Shown here: positions 14,762-22,276 of the stretch, in pieces | Numbering within the stretch: the stretch's first letter is position 1 | Layout of the letters: each line of letters begins with the position of its first letter | Origin: Scatosoma sp045632265 | GTDB lineage: Bacteria > Bacillota > Clostridia > Christensenellales > Borkfalkiaceae | DNA: 64,000 nucleotides | Assembly: GCA_045632265.1 (NCBI GenBank) | Contig: JAZQWG010000001.1 | Span: 62,001-126,000 of the forward strand | Reading direction: 5' to 3' | Position numbers and translations under genes: made by a program | Notes under the pieces: generated by a model | What the model saw: the letters and a program-made list of their open reading frames with translations, nothing else | The model's database searches: none | Told to the model about the DNA's origin: nothing

Positions 14762-15947
14762 ACGATATTCCAAAGCCGCTGTAAAATACTTTCTTGTCCT
14801 TGTGGGCGTGCTGTTTTTCATCTTCCTTTCGGGGGATTTTGGGCTAGTGGACGTGCAAAAAACGGCTATCGTCATGGCGGTGGGCATTGATAGGGAAGAA
14901 GACACGTTTATCATCACTTCGCAAGTAGCTATTCCCAAGGCAAGCGACAACGGAAAAGCAAGCGAAACGGTGCAAATCGTCAGCCGTGGCAAAACGGTTG
15001 CCGACGCCTTTGAAGAAATCAACGCCAAAACGGGCTGGTATCCCAAGCTTGTGTTTTGCCGACTTATCTTGCTTGGCGAAAAAACGGCGCAAGCCAACGT
15101 CGTCGATGCGCTTGATTTTTTCCTTTTGGACGAATACCTTTCGGACAACTGTCTTCTTGCTACTTGCGACGGACTTGCCAAAGACGTACTCAACGTCAAA
15201 GCGCTTGTGGACGCATCGGGTAGCGTTGCCATACAAAAGGTACTTTCTTCCCACGCCCAACGTGTGGGTGTCGTACTGCCTACCACTTTACGAGAGTTTG
15301 CTATCGGATATTATAGCGAGAGTTCTTGCGCCTTTATTCCCCTATTAAAAACGCAACCCCAACAAGAAAAAGTAGGCGAAACAGCCACGCAAGCGCAAGG
15401 ACAAAGCGAACAAAACCAAAAGGAAACCGAGCAAGACAAGCCGGTGTTTAGCGCAAGCGAAACGGCGCTGTTTTATAAGGGCAAACGAGTGGGAAAATGG
15501 ACGGAAGAAGAAACGTTTGCCTTTAACGCCGTGAAAAATAAGTTGCGCCTTGCGGGGTTTTTGGTGCAAGCGGACAAGGATAACTATTCTCTTTCCATCA
15601 AGAAAAACCGCGCCAAAACTTCGTGCAAAATTGTGGGCGAAAAACAAGCCGTTTATAAAATAGAACTCACGATTTTTGCAGGGCTTCTCGATTCGTCCAC
15701 CGCCTTTACGAAAACGGAAGGGATAGACGTTGGCGACACGCCAAAATCCGTCTTTGAAAAAGGGGAAAATCTATTAAAAGCGCAAATCACGTCCGCTTTT
15801 GAAAAAGCCAAGGCGTGCGGTTGCGACGTGTTTGGCATTGCGAACGCAGTTCAAAAACAGAAAAAATTCTCTATGTTGGCGCAAGATAATCGCTTGCTTT
15901 TGGATAGTAAATTAGACCTTTTCGTGCGCTTTCAAAACGTAAGATAA
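14754..15947 (+). CDS. gerKC: Spore germination receptor subunit C, lacking the lipobox Cys
   Basis: 397-residue Ger(x)C-family protein. After the N-terminal helix the sequence reads FFIFLSGDFGLVDVQKTAIV and then MAVGIDREED. In relatives the equivalent is a lipobox followed by SGCWDRRE and ALGID; here the Cys is replaced by Asp24 or lies nowhere nearby, so the protein should stay as an uncleaved membrane-anchored form. A Gln/Glu-rich linker (about residues 204-228) interrupts the central domain. GTG start with AAGGAG, overlapping gerB by eight bases. The C-terminal domain looks complete. Confidence 0.9.
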   Translation: MHRRYSKAAVKYFLVLVGVLFFIFLSGDFGLVDVQKTAIVMAVGIDREEDTFIITSQVAIPKASDNGKASETVQIVSRGKTVADAFEEINAKTGWYPKLVFCRLILLGEKTAQANVVDALDFFLLDEYLSDNCLLATCDGLAKDVLNVKALVDASGSVAIQKVLSSHAQRVGVVLPTTLREFAIGYYSESSCAFIPLLKTQPQQEKVGETATQAQGQSEQNQKETEQDKPVFSASETALFYKGKRVGKWTEEETFAFNAVKNKLRLAGFLVQADKDNYSLSIKKNRAKTSCKIVGEKQAVYKIELTIFAGLLDSSTAFTKTEGIDVGDTPKSVFEKGENLLKAQITSAFEKAKACGCDVFGIANAVQKQKKFSMLAQDNRLLLDSKLDLFVRFQNVR

Positions 15948-16025
15948 TTTTCAGCCTTGCAACATTTCTATATCTTAAAATTTTCTCTTTTATTCATTTA
16001 TCCCCTTTTGCATAACGCAAATAAT

Positions 16026-16475
16026 TGTGGATAACTTTTGCCATTTTTCTTAATTTTGCATTATTAGTGGATAAATTTGCTTTTTTTATACTTCTTTTTG
16101 CCTTTTTTACGAAGAATTGTCCACTTTTTATCAAGTTATCCACCAAGTTTTTGCGAATAAATGTTTTGAAAATTTGTTCGTTTTGCGTTTTTATCCACCG
16201 AAAATACCCCTTTTTCGCCCCTTTAACGGCGCAATCGCTGGAAAACTGTTTTTTATATTGTTAAGCAAATTGACTTTTATCCACAATTTGCTTTTTTTGA
16301 ACGTGGACAACTCGTAGTTATCCACTTTGGGGGCAAAATGGGTGTATAAATGGGTGTGTATATTTTTATAAACGCATTTTTTCGCCCCCGTTCGACAAAT
16401 TTATACACAAAATTTTTGCATAGGTTATCCACCAAAATAAAAGTTATCCACAGCCCGTTTAAGTGAGGTGGATAA
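16026..16475. other. Gene-free DnaA-box cluster
   Basis: The 630 bases between the germination operon and the cvpA-like gene hold no convincing ORF. Perfect TTATCCACA boxes (either strand) occur at 16026-16034, 16277-16285 and 16444-16452. One-mismatch boxes are at 16066-16074, 16136-16144, 16191-16199, 16318-16326, 16401-16409, 16425-16433 and 16467-16475. The stretch is AT-rich with many T runs. No long run of DnaA trios is present, unlike the 26.7-kb region. Confidence 0.75.
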
Positions 16476-16537
16476 CTTTTTTAACCTTTTGTTATAGGTG
16501 GAAATTTTCTATATTTTAAGTGAAAAGGGCAATAAAA

Positions 16538-16572
16538 ACCCCGTCGCTTGAAGACCAAGCAACGGGGAAATT
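16538..16572 (-). terminator. Intrinsic terminator of the cvpA-like gene
   Basis: CCCCGTcGCTTG, loop, CAAGCaACGGGG with A/T-rich flanks, directly past the stop at 16578. Confidence 0.75.
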
Positions 16573-16577
16573 TTCGT

Positions 16578-17288
16578 TTACGCAATCACCCAACCGATGA
16601 TGATGTTGATAAGGTTTCGGTTGTACAAAAATTTTAAGATGACGCAGTCGCTAAAAAAGTTGCTGACGTTTGCAATAGGGATAACGCCAAGCACGGCAAT
16701 CACGGCGCTTAATAGCAGCCAGCCTTGCACCAAGCCCACGAGAAAGCCTAAAAAACGGTTCAACGTGCTGACAAAAGGCGTTTTGTTGACGATAGCGGAA
16801 AGCAATTTTTTGACGATATTCAAAAGCAATTTCGCCACGATGAAAAGGATGAAAAACGTGATAAGCGAAGTGATAAATTTGCCAAGCGGGTTTCCAAGAA
16901 TCATCGCAAGCGTCGTGCCCGCCGCAATCGTTTCGTTGCCTACGCTGTTGACGACGAACTTGACAAGGAACGCGGGAATTTTGTTTGCTTCCATACTCGC
17001 TTGTAAACCTGCGTTGGAAACGTCGATATTCAACGCTTTCACTTTGGACAACGCCTTGGCGCAAGCGCCTTGCATCACCCCTTGTAAACCGAAAAGTCCG
17101 TTCGTCCAACGCAACACGCTTTTAAGAAGAAGAATCGCCACAAGAAAGGCAAGAAGCGTCGTGACAAGCCCAAACAAGCAATCGATAAACCCACGTTTTG
17201 CCGCCGTCAATGCAAAGCCGATAATCAGCACGATTGCGAGAATATCCACCACCCAACACGCCCAAGCGGCGTTTAAGCCAAGCAACAT
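16578..17288 (-). CDS. CvpA-family membrane protein
   Basis: 236-residue protein with four to five hydrophobic helices. The start WVVDILAIVLIIGFALTAAKRGFIDCLFGL and the later VSTLNRFLGFLVGLVQGWLLL are the two conserved blocks of the CvpA (colicin V production) family, with an insertion between helices of about 60 residues. The family is widespread and its role remains unclear. A strong AAAGGAGGG site precedes the ATG. It is transcribed alone, between the DnaA-box cluster and yyaC. Confidence 0.85.
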   Translation of the reverse strand: MLLGLNAAWACWVVDILAIVLIIGFALTAAKRGFIDCLFGLVTTLLAFLVAILLLKSVLRWTNGLFGLQGVMQGACAKALSKVKALNIDVSNAGLQASMEANKIPAFLVKFVVNSVGNETIAAGTTLAMILGNPLGKFITSLITFFILFIVAKLLLNIVKKLLSAIVNKTPFVSTLNRFLGFLVGLVQGWLLLSAVIAVLGVIPIANVSNFFSDCVILKFLYNRNLINIIIGWVIA

Positions 17289-17489
17289 CGTTTCTCCCTC
17301 CTTTCGCTTGCAAGCATTTGGATTTTTACCCTATCCTATCCTTTTTATGCACGCGTTTTCTCTATTATAGCACATCTTCCTTGCTTTTTCAACTATATTG
17401 AAAAAAATGCTCCGCTTTTCTTTGCCTTTTGCCGTTTATTTCTCTTGATAGCGGGGAATACTTTATAAAGTTTGTCAAGGGGGAAGAAG

Positions 17490-18077
17490 ATGGAATTCGC
17501 CTTTCATATATATAATAAAGTGGCTGTAAACGGACTTGTCATGGGCGTGGAAAAATTGATGGATACACGCAAAAATAACCCTATCAAAAAGCAAGCGCTT
17601 TTCTCCACCCCCGTTATCGTATGCGTGGGAAGTGATTTGGTCGTGGGGGATAGTTTAGGCCCTATTTGCGGCTCTATGCTAAAATATAAAACGCAGGGAA
17701 TCCCTGCGTTTGTGTACGGCACTTTGTCTTCGCCCGTGACGGCAAAGGAAATTAAATATTTGCGTGCTTTTCTCAAAGACGCACACCCAAACAGCCCTAT
17801 CATCGCCGTGGACGCCGCCGTTGGGGAAGAAGGGGATATCGGGCTTATCAAACTGCTTGACTCGCCTTTACGCCCGGGCGCGGGGGCGAATAAAAAATTA
17901 GGCGCAATCGGCGATACGTCCATTCTTGGCATTGTGGCGGAAAAATCAATCGCTAATTTTTCCCTACTCAACACCACTCGGCTCAATCTCGTCTATACGA
18001 TGGCAGAGCTTATTTCCGATGCGCTTGCCGATTATCTACGCAACCTTACGCCGTCGCAGCGTTTAGCGGGCTTTTAA
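17490..18077 (+). CDS. yyaC: YyaC-family sporulation protein
   Basis: 195 residues related to the GPR-like fold protein YyaC, found only in spore formers. VIVCVGSDLVVGDSLGPICG (near residue 43) and YGTLSSPVTAKEIKYL, AVDAAVGEEGDIGLIKL and RPGAGANKKLGAIGDTSILGIV are its conserved blocks. The role of YyaC in sporulation is not settled; a peptidase activity has been proposed from the fold. ATG 17490 has an AAGGGGG site and is preferred over an in-frame TTG at 17472. Its end overlaps the convergent queT end by 15 bases. Confidence 0.93.
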   Translation: MEFAFHIYNKVAVNGLVMGVEKLMDTRKNNPIKKQALFSTPVIVCVGSDLVVGDSLGPICGSMLKYKTQGIPAFVYGTLSSPVTAKEIKYLRAFLKDAHPNSPIIAVDAAVGEEGDIGLIKLLDSPLRPGAGANKKLGAIGDTSILGIVAEKSIANFSLLNTTRLNLVYTMAELISDALADYLRNLTPSQRLAGF

Positions 18078-18572
18078 CGCCTTTTTAACGCCAAAATACA
18101 AGGGCGTGCCAAGGGCGTACACCCAAACGCTTTGGGTAAGGGCTATGCTGCCCACGTACACGAAATACGCCACTCTTGCGCTTTGGTACGCACCCATATC
18201 CCCGTATAAAAAGACTATCATCAGCGGGATAATAAATGCGTTGACAAGCACGGGGAACACCCCGCCAAGTGCAATTTTCGCCCAGTCCTTTTTGATAAGC
18301 AAACCCACGCCGTACGTTGCAATCGCCGCAATCAAGGTTGCGGACGAGCCGATAAACATATCGTAAACGCCGTTTGGGATATTAGAAATCAAGCACCCCA
18401 CGAAAAGCGCGGGCACGGCTTCGGGCAAAAGCAAGGGTAAAATGCAAAGCGCCTCTGCCGGGCGGATTTGGAAAGGTCCGTAGGCAAAGGGCATAAAGGC
18501 GTACGTGAGCGCTGCGTACAATGCGGCAATCACGCCCGCACGACATAAACGCTTTGTAAGAGTTTTTTTCAT
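18063..18572 (-). CDS. queT: QueT-family queuosine precursor ECF transporter substrate subunit
   Basis: 169-residue S component of an energy-coupling factor transporter, five to six helices. LTYAFMPFAYGPFQIRPAEALCILPLLLPEAVPALFVGC (shown as adjoining stretches) and SNIPNGVYDMFIGSSATL are diagnostic of QueT, which brings queuosine precursors such as preQ1 into the cell and needs a shared ECF module encoded elsewhere. The assignment is strengthened by the preQ1-I-like pseudoknot in its leader. It converges on yyaC with a 15-base overlap. Confidence 0.93.
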   Translation of the reverse strand: MKKTLTKRLCRAGVIAALYAALTYAFMPFAYGPFQIRPAEALCILPLLLPEAVPALFVGCLISNIPNGVYDMFIGSSATLIAAIATYGVGLLIKKDWAKIALGGVFPVLVNAFIIPLMIVFLYGDMGAYQSARVAYFVYVGSIALTQSVWVYALGTPLYFGVKKALKAR

Positions 18573-18581
18573 AAAGTTGTA

Positions 18582-18623
18582 CCTCGGTTTTTTTATTAGG
18601 AAGTGTTCTACCGAAAACCTTCC
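18582..18623 (-). ncRNA. preQ1-I-like riboswitch in the queT leader
   Basis: In minus-strand sense: GGAAG (18623-18619) pairs with CTTCC (18603-18599); the loop holds TCGGT, which pairs with ACCGA (18588-18584) after the A-rich linker TAATAAAAAA. This is the H-type pseudoknot with A-rich tail of preQ1-I. The tail runs into GAGG, the ribosome site of queT, nine bases before the ATG, so ligand binding should block translation. Confidence 0.75.
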
Positions 18624-18634
18624 TTTGCGTACCT

Positions 18635-18664
18635 ATTATAGCACTAATAAGAATATCATGTCAA
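18635..18664 (-). promoter_or_regulatory. Promoter of queT
   Basis: Minus-strand consensus TTGACA (18659-18664) and TATAAT (18635-18640), 18 bases apart. The start, near 18628, is just ahead of the riboswitch. Confidence 0.8.
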
Positions 18665-18667
18665 TAA

Positions 18668-18709
18668 AAAACGGCTCGTTTGCAAGAATTTCAAACAAGC
18701 CGTTTTATT
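18668..18709 (-). terminator. Intrinsic terminator of the ABC exporter operon
   Basis: AAACGGCTcGTTTG, nine-base loop and CAAACAAGCCGTTTT with A/T runs, directly after the permease stop at 18712. Confidence 0.8.
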
Positions 18710-18711
18710 TT

Positions 18712-20508
18712 TTATTCCACCGTTTTAAGGGAAGCGTTCATATCCGTTTTCAAAATCTTTCTTCTCAAAAGTAGCGTGGATATAAACCCAAAAAACATCG
18801 TCATGATAGGCGTGACAACGTAGCTCCACCACTCTACCCCCGCAAGCGAGCCATAGCTGATGAAATCGAACACAAACCCCACGAACGCCATGCCAAGCGG
18901 TACGCCAAGAATTGCGCCGATAGCGCACATGATATACACTTCACGGTAAATATACCCCGTCACTTCGTTATCTCGATACCCAAGCACCATAAGCGTAGCG
19001 ATTTCTCTCGTTCGCTCGCTGACGTTGATGTTGGTGAGATTGTAAATAACGAGCGCGCACAGCACCCCCGAAAAGACGATAAGCACGACGGATACGCCGA
19101 CAATCGCCGCACCTGCGTCCCCTTCGCTCATCGTGTTATTCAAAAGCCCCAAACCCGCAAACACAAGCACCGTCGAGCCCACAACGGAAATCACCGTCAT
19201 AAGGAAACGGCTCTTGAAAAGCAGTACGTTTCTCGCCGTTGATTTGTATTTGAAAGAAAGCAGTTTCCAAATAAAGGGAATTCTTTCCAAAATAACCTTT
19301 TTACCCGCCTTGGGCGCTTTGGGCGTAAGCAGTTGCGCAGGTTTGCCCGACACCGCTTTTTTTCCACTCAAAATGGTCAAAAGCACGCTTGCGACAAGGA
19401 TAATGCCAAACGACATCGCGTAATAGAAGAAGTTCAGCGATTTAGGGAAGGGCGGCATGTGGTATTGCAAGTTAAAGCCCTTGTAAAGAAGCATGGACAG
19501 CAGCAAGCCGATAAGGAAGGCAAGCCCCCCACCGATAACGCTTGCAAGCCCCACGAAAAAAGCGTACTTGCCGATAATTTTGCCATCGGAAAGCCCAAGC
19601 GTTTTTTGACACGCCATTTGCGCGCGTTCTTCATCGAACAATCTCGACATGGTAGAGTACACGACAAGCAAGGTGACGAGTAGGAAGAACACAAGGAAAA
19701 TAATCCCTATCTTGCCCACCTTTTCCGCATATTCATAAAGGGAATATACGCCGATATTTTCCTTTAAGGTAAGCACCACCGCCTTTTCGCCAAGCAATTC
19801 TTCCACTTCCGCTTTGGCGCTTTCGATATATTCGTCGTATTCACTCGAAAAAAGTTCCCCCGTCTTATCAACGCCGATATGCACGTACACGTCGTTGATT
19901 AAAAAAGAACTTTCGCTGTGCACGTAATATACGTTCGTCAAATCAACGTACTCGTCTTCGCTCTTTTCAATAAAGCTAGGCTCTACTTCGTTATAGATAT
20001 GGAAGGGGTTATAGACGATGCCGCTGATCGTATATTCCACGCCCTTGCCCGTCATCGGGTTGTTGATGACAACCTTTTCGCCAACGGCGTGCTTTTTGAA
20101 ACCTTGCGTTTCCCTTTCTACGAGAATTTGCTTGTTATCTTTGGGGAATTCCCCTTCTAAAAGTTCTAATTGATTGACGGAGCTTTGCGTGTTTATCGAA
20201 TACACACGGGTTGCTTCGCCATTTTCTTCGCTTTCGTAAAACAGCCCCGCATTGACGTTTTCTTTGCCGAATTTTTCTTCTATCTTGGCAACGTCCGCTT
20301 TGGTAAACACACCGCCGTCGTGCTTGATATTCAAATCGGAAATGCAAGCCGAAGCGTGTGTATCACGGATAGATAATTTAATTTTATTTTCCACTTCCCC
20401 CACGCCCGACATAAAGCCGACGCTGACGAGCACGATTGCAATAATCGTCGTAAATCTCGTCACGTGCTTTTTGAATAAGCGGAAAGCGGTTTTCACTCTC
20501 GCTTTCAT
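18712..20508 (-). CDS. ABC transporter permease, FtsX/MacB-type
   Basis: 598-residue permease: an N-terminal helix (about residues 17-37), an extracytoplasmic domain of about 200 residues, then helices in two FtsX-like blocks (about 265-375 and 430-590) separated by a Lys-rich cytoplasmic link. RLFDEERAQMACQKTLGLSDGKIIGKY and NINVSERTREIATLMVLGYRDNEVTGYIYRE are the typical cytoplasmic loops of this family, shown in part. Family members export lipoproteins, peptides or drugs or transmit mechanical signals; substrate unknown. The ATG at 20508 overlaps the ATPase stop as TGATG. Confidence 0.93.
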   Translation of the reverse strand: MKARVKTAFRLFKKHVTRFTTIIAIVLVSVGFMSGVGEVENKIKLSIRDTHASACISDLNIKHDGGVFTKADVAKIEEKFGKENVNAGLFYESEENGEATRVYSINTQSSVNQLELLEGEFPKDNKQILVERETQGFKKHAVGEKVVINNPMTGKGVEYTISGIVYNPFHIYNEVEPSFIEKSEDEYVDLTNVYYVHSESSFLINDVYVHIGVDKTGELFSSEYDEYIESAKAEVEELLGEKAVVLTLKENIGVYSLYEYAEKVGKIGIIFLVFFLLVTLLVVYSTMSRLFDEERAQMACQKTLGLSDGKIIGKYAFFVGLASVIGGGLAFLIGLLLSMLLYKGFNLQYHMPPFPKSLNFFYYAMSFGIILVASVLLTILSGKKAVSGKPAQLLTPKAPKAGKKVILERIPFIWKLLSFKYKSTARNVLLFKSRFLMTVISVVGSTVLVFAGLGLLNNTMSEGDAGAAIVGVSVVLIVFSGVLCALVIYNLTNINVSERTREIATLMVLGYRDNEVTGYIYREVYIMCAIGAILGVPLGMAFVGFVFDFISYGSLAGVEWWSYVVTPIMTMFFGFISTLLLRRKILKTDMNASLKTVE

Positions 20509-21209
20509 CACCACTCAATCTCCTCGATAGGCTTGGGCTGTGCGTTGATATACACCCCTTCAATGCGCCCATTTTTAATGGTGATTACTTTGTCCGCCAT
20601 TTCCTTCAACGCTTGGTTGTGCGTGACGACGACAACGAGTTTTTTATTCTCCTTGCATACGTCGTGCAAAAGTCGTAAAATGTTTTTGCCCGTCGTGTAA
20701 TCGAGCGCGCCCGTCGGCTCGTCACAAAGCAAAAGTTTGGGGTTTTTCGCAATCGCTCTTGCGATACTTACACGTTGTTGTTCCCCACCCGAAAGCTGTG
20801 CGGGGAAGTTTTTCAAACGCTCGCCCAGCCCTACGCTTTCCAAAACCGTTTTCGGATCTAACGCGTTTAGACAAATTTCGGTGGCAAGTTCCACGTTTTC
20901 AAGTGCGGTAAGGTTGGGCATTAAGTTATAAAATTGAAAGACGAAACCGATGTCGTCACGGCGGTAGTTGGTGAGTTCCTTTTTATTCAAACAAGAAATT
21001 TCCTTGCCGTCAAGCGCAATCTTCCCTTCCGTCACGCTGTCCATGCCCCCAAGCAAATTCAAAAGCGTGGTTTTTCCCGCGCCGCTTGGTCCAAGGATAA
21101 CGACAAATTCCCCATTGTCAAGTTCAAAGCTAACATCGTCCAAAGCACGGTACACCCCTGCCTGCGACGTGTATTCTTTTCCTACCTTTTCCAAAGTTAA
21201 AAATGCCAT
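20508..21209 (-). CDS. ABC transporter ATP-binding protein, MacB/LolD type
   Basis: 233-residue ATPase partner of the adjacent permease. Walker A GPSGAGKTTLLN at residues about 38-49, Q-loop GFVFQFYNLMPNLTALENVELATEI, signature LSGGEQQRVSIARAIAKNP, Walker B LLLCDEPTGALDYTTG and the switch His in VVTHNQALK. The GEQQRV and DEPTGALD wording is typical of the MacB/LolD/FtsE subfamily. It heads a two-gene operon with a translationally coupled permease. Confidence 0.96.
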   Translation of the reverse strand: MAFLTLEKVGKEYTSQAGVYRALDDVSFELDNGEFVVILGPSGAGKTTLLNLLGGMDSVTEGKIALDGKEISCLNKKELTNYRRDDIGFVFQFYNLMPNLTALENVELATEICLNALDPKTVLESVGLGERLKNFPAQLSGGEQQRVSIARAIAKNPKLLLCDEPTGALDYTTGKNILRLLHDVCKENKKLVVVVTHNQALKEMADKVITIKNGRIEGVYINAQPKPIEEIEW

Positions 21210-21294
21210 AATTTTTCCCCGTTTTGTTTATCTTTTTAACTATTTGCCTTTAGATGAAAACACACCGTACTTATCGTACAGTGCGTTTGTTTTT

Positions 21295-22227
21295 TTATTT
21301 ATCTTCGCCGGTGTTTCCGCTGTTGCCAAGGAAAATACCGAAGAAATCGTTGCTCGCTTTCAAGCTCGTGCCGCCGCTTGCATTGCTGCCGCTTTGGTTG
21401 TATTTTTTATAACCGCCGCTCTTGCTAGCGCCACTCTTGCCACGGTTGTAGCCACCTTTATTGCCGCCCTTGTTATAACCGCCCTTGCTGTTGCCACCAC
21501 GACGATTGTTGTCGTTTCTTCTTTCGCCGCGCGCCATGATAGCAGGTGCGTTTTCGTCTTCCAAGTTGCTGGGAATAACGACGATATAACGGTTAGGTTC
21601 TTTTCCTTCGCTTTCCGTCTTCACGTCATCTCTATCGGAAAGAGCCGCGTGAATAATTCTTCTTTCGTAAGGGTTCATCGGTTCAAGTTGAATCTTCTTT
21701 TGCAAACGGATAGCCTTTTGCGCCAAGTTGTCAGCAAGCTTGGTGAGCGTTGCTTCTCTGTTTTCACGATAGTTTTCGCAATCAACGACAACTCTCTTAT
21801 AATCGTCTCTGCCCGTGTTTGCAACAGCGCCTGCAAGCGTTTGGATAGCGTCAAGCGTTGCGCCGTGCTTACCGATAACAGCCGTCGTGTTTGCCGCCGT
21901 CACGTTAATTTCCACTTTGTCGTCTTCGCTAACAAGTTCGGTGCAAGCGGTGATTTTCAAAAGGCTGAAAAGTCCTTCCAAAAATTCTACCGTTCTTTCG
22001 CCGTCCGTCTTGCCGTCCTTTTTTACGGGAACAGCTTTGATTTCTTCCTTAACTTCTTCCGTTTCTTTTGCGGCAATCTCTACGCGCGCCTTTACTGCGC
22101 CGAAAAGTTTTTTCTTGCCTTCTTCCAAAACACGGATATCCGCCGTGTCCTTGGTAAGGGATAATTCCTTTAACCCCTTTTCAACGGCTTCGTCCACCGT
22201 TTTACCAGTAAATTCAAAATATTGCAT
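21295..22227 (-). CDS. khpB: Jag/KhpB RNA-binding protein
   Basis: 310 residues: Jag-N domain (1-52, GKTVDEAVEKGLKELSL and EEGKKKLFGAVKARVEI), KH domain with VIGKHGATLDAIQTL (about 115-130), and R3H domain with the hallmark MNPYERRIIHAAL near 185. In Firmicutes it pairs with KhpA and binds many RNAs, affecting cell elongation and division. After R3H comes a Gly/Asn/Lys/Arg-rich low-complexity tail of about 85 residues (RRGGNSKGGYNKGGNKGGYN), which is uncommon and may add RNA affinity. It follows yidC in the normal order. Confidence 0.95.
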   Translation of the reverse strand: MQYFEFTGKTVDEAVEKGLKELSLTKDTADIRVLEEGKKKLFGAVKARVEIAAKETEEVKEEIKAVPVKKDGKTDGERTVEFLEGLFSLLKITACTELVSEDDKVEINVTAANTTAVIGKHGATLDAIQTLAGAVANTGRDDYKRVVVDCENYRENREATLTKLADNLAQKAIRLQKKIQLEPMNPYERRIIHAALSDRDDVKTESEGKEPNRYIVVIPSNLEDENAPAIMARGERRNDNNRRGGNSKGGYNKGGNKGGYNRGKSGASKSGGYKKYNQSGSNASGGTSLKASNDFFGIFLGNSGNTGEDK

Positions 22228-22276
22228 TTATCTCTCCCTTTCCCCGTCCCCGTGGACGGTAGAAATATTATTAGTC

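Noticed and set aside
16026..16475. DnaA-box cluster as the main replication origin
   Set aside because: It lacks DnaA trios and an obvious adjacent unwinding tract, while the 26.7-kb region has both and lies next to dnaN, rpmH and rsmG. GC skew would be needed to settle it.
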